NCBI GenBank assembly: GCA_002325375.1 | Contig: DCRZ01000001.1 | Coordinates: forward strand, 1 to 64,000 | Direction of reading: 5' to 3' | From: Rhodospirillaceae bacterium UBA1479 | Lineage (GTDB): Bacteria; Pseudomonadota; Alphaproteobacteria; Rhodospirillales; Casp-alpha2 | Length of the DNA stretch: 64,000 nucleotides | Shown here: positions 61,438 to 64,000 of the stretch, piece after piece | Position numbering within the stretch: position 1 is the first letter of the stretch | How the letters are laid out: the number at the start of each line of letters is the position of its first letter | Translations under genes and position numbers: made by a program | Notes under the pieces: generated by a model | Database searches by the model: none | Told to the model about the DNA's origin: nothing | What the model saw: only the letters and a program-made list of their open reading frames with translations

Positions 61438-64000
61438 CCTTCGCCCTCCACCAGGCGTTCGCGCCGCACGACCGCCATGAAGTCCGGGGCCTCGGCGAAT
61501 GCCGCCGGCATCCCTTCCCAGGTTTTCCGGCCCTGTTCCAGCACGATCACCCGATCGGCCGCCGCGATGGCGCTTTCGCGGTGCGTGGCCAGGATGCAGC
61601 CGATCCCTTCGCGGCGAAGATTGCTGAAGATGCGCGCCTGCATGTCCTCGGGGATGGCGTTGGTCGCTTCATCGAGGATCAGCAGCTTGGGCCGCCGCAA
61701 CAGTTGGCGCGCGATCAGAAGGCGTTGTTCCTGTCCCGTCGACAGCTTGCCGTGCTCGACGATGGTCTGCATGCCCATGGGCATGGCGCGGATGTCGTCA
61801 CCCAGCGCGGCGAGCTCTGCGGCCCGCCAGACCGCATCGAGACCGACCGGGGCCAGGCCGGAAATGATGCTGCGCAAGGTCGATGATGCGGTGACGCGGT
61901 CGTCCTGCTGCACCACGCCGATGCCGGCCCGCCAGGCCCGAAGGTCGATCTCTTCCAGGTTCCGGCCTGCGACAAGGATGCGCCCCCGGGTCGCCGGATC
62001 AAACCCGAGCAACAGCCGCAGAAGGGTCGACTTGCCGCTGCCGGAGGGGCCGACGACGGCCAGCCTGTCGCCGGGGACGAGCTTGAGTGAGACACGCTCA
62101 AGCGCCCAATCGGCCGTGCCGTCATAGCGGAATCCCAGGTCTTCAAGGACGACGGCCGCGTCATGGCCGGGTGAGGCGTCCGCGGGGTCGAGGGGGGCAT
62201 CCAACAGGGGGCGGAGGTCCGGCAGAGCGCGGGCCAATGCAATCCCCTCGGCCAGTGCCTCGCCGACGCGCAAGGCGGCGGACAGGGCCAGCCAGGCGAG
62301 CAGGAGCGTGAGGGCGGCGGACCACGCCGACACGAGATCACCGTTCCGCGATGCCGCGTACACGACGAGGGCGATCACCCCGGCCCATAGCCAAAAGTCG
62401 CCGGCGACGCGCCCGCGGACCAGGGCGGTTTGCCGCCGGAATGAAAGATCGCATTCGTCGGAGAACAAGGCCCGCCAATGGGCCGCCGCGCGCGCCCCCC
62501 CGCCGACGACGCGCAGGCGCGCGATGCCCTGTATCATGTCGAACAGGAAGCGGCGTCCGGCAAGGCGGCGAGTATCGACGTTCCGCTGTATCGCCGCCGC
62601 GGCGCCGGCCCCCCCCGCCTGGATGGCCAGGCAGGCAGCTGATACGGCCGCCGCCGCCAGTCCGATCCGGAGGTCCAGCCAGCCGAGGGCGATGCAGCCG
62701 CCGACGACCAGGGCCATATCGGCAGCCTTCGCCATTGCCGCGCCCCGCGCGAATTCCAGTGCGCGATACAGCACGGCAAAAGACCCGGCCAGGACCGGGG
62801 GGGGCGTCCTGCGAAAGAACTGCGGCCGGATCGCGATCAGGCGTTGATAAAGGTCGCCGAGGGCCGCGACCCGAATGCGCTGTTCCGCGCGCAGCAGCGA
62901 CAGCCCCTGCGCCGCCAGCAGCAGCCCGATCACCACCAGGCCGCCCACAAGACTGATCCAGAGTTTCCAGCCGGGGTGGGCGTTGCCGCCAGACAGCGGG
63001 AGTGCCGCCAGAAACGCCAATGCCGGAACCGCCAACGCCATGACGGCGGAAAGCCAGAGCGTGCGCGTAAGGTCGTCATCAGCCCGGGACGCCCAGCCGC
63101 GGATCAGCGCCACCGGCCCCCGTGCCGAAAGATCGGCGGGCGGATAGAGGCATTGCGCAACCGGCTCCATGGTGTCGGCGGATACGGCCTGTCCTTCGCC
63201 GTCGATGCGGTATCCGCCCGTGCCGGGAATTAGCCGCACCCATGCCGTGCCGCCGCGCCGCTGTCCGATGAGCGGAAGATGGGGAAGGCGCCAGTGATCC
63301 GGCTGCAGGAACCTGACCTGACGTGAATAGCCCGCAATACCTGGGACCGGCGCGGGGGCCGGGGTTGGCGCGGGGGCCGTGAAGGCGGTCTCGATCTGCG
63401 CGTGCATCGGGGCCGCCCGGGTGGCCGCGCTGGGCGCCGGCCGGTCGGTCAGGCGTCCGCCCGAGAAATGCAGAATGCGGTCGCAGGCCGCCAGGGTGGA
63501 TGCCCGGTGGCTGACGATCACCAAGGCGCAGCCGCGCCGGCGCAGATTGGCGCGCAACCGCGTTTCAAGTTGCGGGTTCAGCGCGTCGAGGGCTTCGTCC
63601 AGGATCAACACCTTCGGATCGAAGCTCAGGGCGCGGGCAATTTCCAGGCGTTGGCGCTGGCCGCCGCTGAAATTGCGGCCTCGCGCCGTCACCAGGGCAT
63701 CCAGCCCCTCGGGGCGGGCCTGGACGACGTCGTCGACGCAGGCGTCGGCGAGGGCCCGCCACAGGTCCGCGTCGTCGATATCGTCGCGCCAAAGCAGCAG
63801 GTTGTCGCGCACCGTCCCGTCGAACAAGAACGGCGACTTGTCGACCCACATGACATGCGCCCCGCCCTCGACAGTGCCGGACCAGGGGGCGTGCAGTCCA
63901 GCGGCGACGGCCGCGAAGGTCGATTTGCCGCCGCCTGACGGACCGGTGATGCCGACCTGTTCGGCCGCCGCCTTGAACGAAAAATCGACACCGTTCAGCA
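61434..64000 (-). CDS. Peptide-export ABC transporter, two ATPase units fused (5' end outside)
   Basis: The frame is open to the window edge. It begins with an ATPase (GPSGGGKST, FSGGQRQRLEIARAL, VLILDEALDAL). It continues through a linker with a TM-free domain (QVRFLQPDHWRLPHLPLIGQ) into a membrane domain, and ends with a second ATPase (GPSGSGKSTLLRLLLG, LSTGQEQRLLIARQL, LLILDEATNAI). The parts resemble the two NHLM-type bacteriocin transporters, normally separate genes. GC-rich codons mark it as host DNA. Confidence 0.75.
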   Translation of the reverse strand, partial: LNGVDFSFKAAAEQVGITGPSGGGKSTFAAVAAGLHAPWSGTVEGGAHVMWVDKSPFLFDGTVRDNLLLWRDDIDDADLWRALADACVDDVVQARPEGLDALVTARGRNFSGGQRQRLEIARALSFDPKVLILDEALDALNPQLETRLRANLRRRGCALVIVSHRASTLAACDRILHFSGGRLTDRPAPSAATRAAPMHAQIETAFTAPAPTPAPAPVPGIAGYSRQVRFLQPDHWRLPHLPLIGQRRGGTAWVRLIPGTGGYRIDGEGQAVSADTMEPVAQCLYPPADLSARGPVALIRGWASRADDDLTRTLWLSAVMALAVPALAFLAALPLSGGNAHPGWKLWISLVGGLVVIGLLLAAQGLSLLRAEQRIRVAALGDLYQRLIAIRPQFFRRTPPPVLAGSFAVLYRALEFARGAAMAKAADMALVVGGCIALGWLDLRIGLAAAAVSAACLAIQAGGAGAAAAIQRNVDTRRLAGRRFLFDMIQGIARLRVVGGGARAAAHWRALFSDECDLSFRRQTALVRGRVAGDFWLWAGVIALVVYAASRNGDLVSAWSAALTLLLAWLALSAALRVGEALAEGIALARALPDLRPLLDAPLDPADASPGHDAAVVLEDLGFRYDGTADWALERVSLKLVPGDRLAVVGPSGSGKSTLLRLLLGFDPATRGRILVAGRNLEEIDLRAWRAGIGVVQQDDRVTASSTLRSIISGLAPVGLDAVWRAAELAALGDDIRAMPMGMQTIVEHGKLSTGQEQRLLIARQLLRRPKLLILDEATNAIPEDMQARIFSNLRREGIGCILATHRESAIAAADRVIVLEQGRKTWEGMPAAFAEAPDFMAVVRRERLVEGEG

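Noticed and set aside
61207..62127. Open frames on the plus strand in the GC-rich flank, also at 62308-62956 and 63402-63938
   Set aside because: They mirror the ABC transporter gene; high GC content leaves opposite frames open.

Overview
The window holds the right part of an alphaproteobacterial tRNA-fMet locus, a 61-kb integrated element, and about 2.8 kb of chromosome beyond it. Alphaproteobacteria are inferred from the tRNA-fMet 3' half and from many phage families (DUF6441, DUF6511, DUF6362, DUF6378, DUF7220 and 3TM-holin types) common in that class. The flank at 61.2-64 kb is visibly richer in G and C than the element.

Element borders. Bases 1-23 are the 3' end of a tRNA, and 61121-61167 repeat the 3' half of tRNA-fMet. 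Next to each copy, on the element side, lies a pair of TGGAATCA repeats 11 bp apart (94-112 and 60973-60991). These look like arm-type sites for the tyrosine integrase at 59749-60915. The matching ends suggest that everything between them integrated as one unit.

Layout. 0.1-2.9 kb: leftward immunity block (XRE repressor, ImmA/IrrE peptidase, odd SNase-like chimera, frameshifted Lit-like exclusion peptidase). 2.9-7.0 kb: small SNase-like protein, two unknown genes, and an AbiEi/AbiEii type IV toxin-antitoxin pair. 7.2-19 kb: replication, recombination and modification genes, including a repeat-rich putative origin at 14.77-14.93 kb. 19.1-40.1 kb: a complete lambda-like siphovirus module from terminase to holin, with a protease-capsid fusion and a probable -1 frameshift in the tail chaperone. 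40.1-41.1 kb: a broken gene end and a decayed IS5-family element.

41.3-59.0 kb: an apparently complete [NiFe]-hydrogenase locus. It has a HupR-type sigma-54 activator, a sigma-54 promoter with two palindromic upstream sites, structural subunits resembling group 2a enzymes, and two paralogous four-cysteine proteins. It also has a maturation protease, TPR, small membrane, NifU-Rieske and NHL-repeat proteins, HypF-C-D-E-A-B with a SIS-domain protein, and a nickel permease. There is no cytochrome b subunit, so electrons probably leave through the Fe-S proteins. This set could give a host hydrogen oxidation in one transfer.

59.2-60.9 kb: an N-terminally short GNAT-toxin-like gene and the integrase. 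61.2-64 kb: host genes on the minus strand for a peptide-export ABC transporter (two ATPase units in one reading frame, running off the window) and a 57-residue HlyD-like fragment.

The main observation is that a full [NiFe]-hydrogenase locus sits inside a prophage, between its lysis genes and its integrase.
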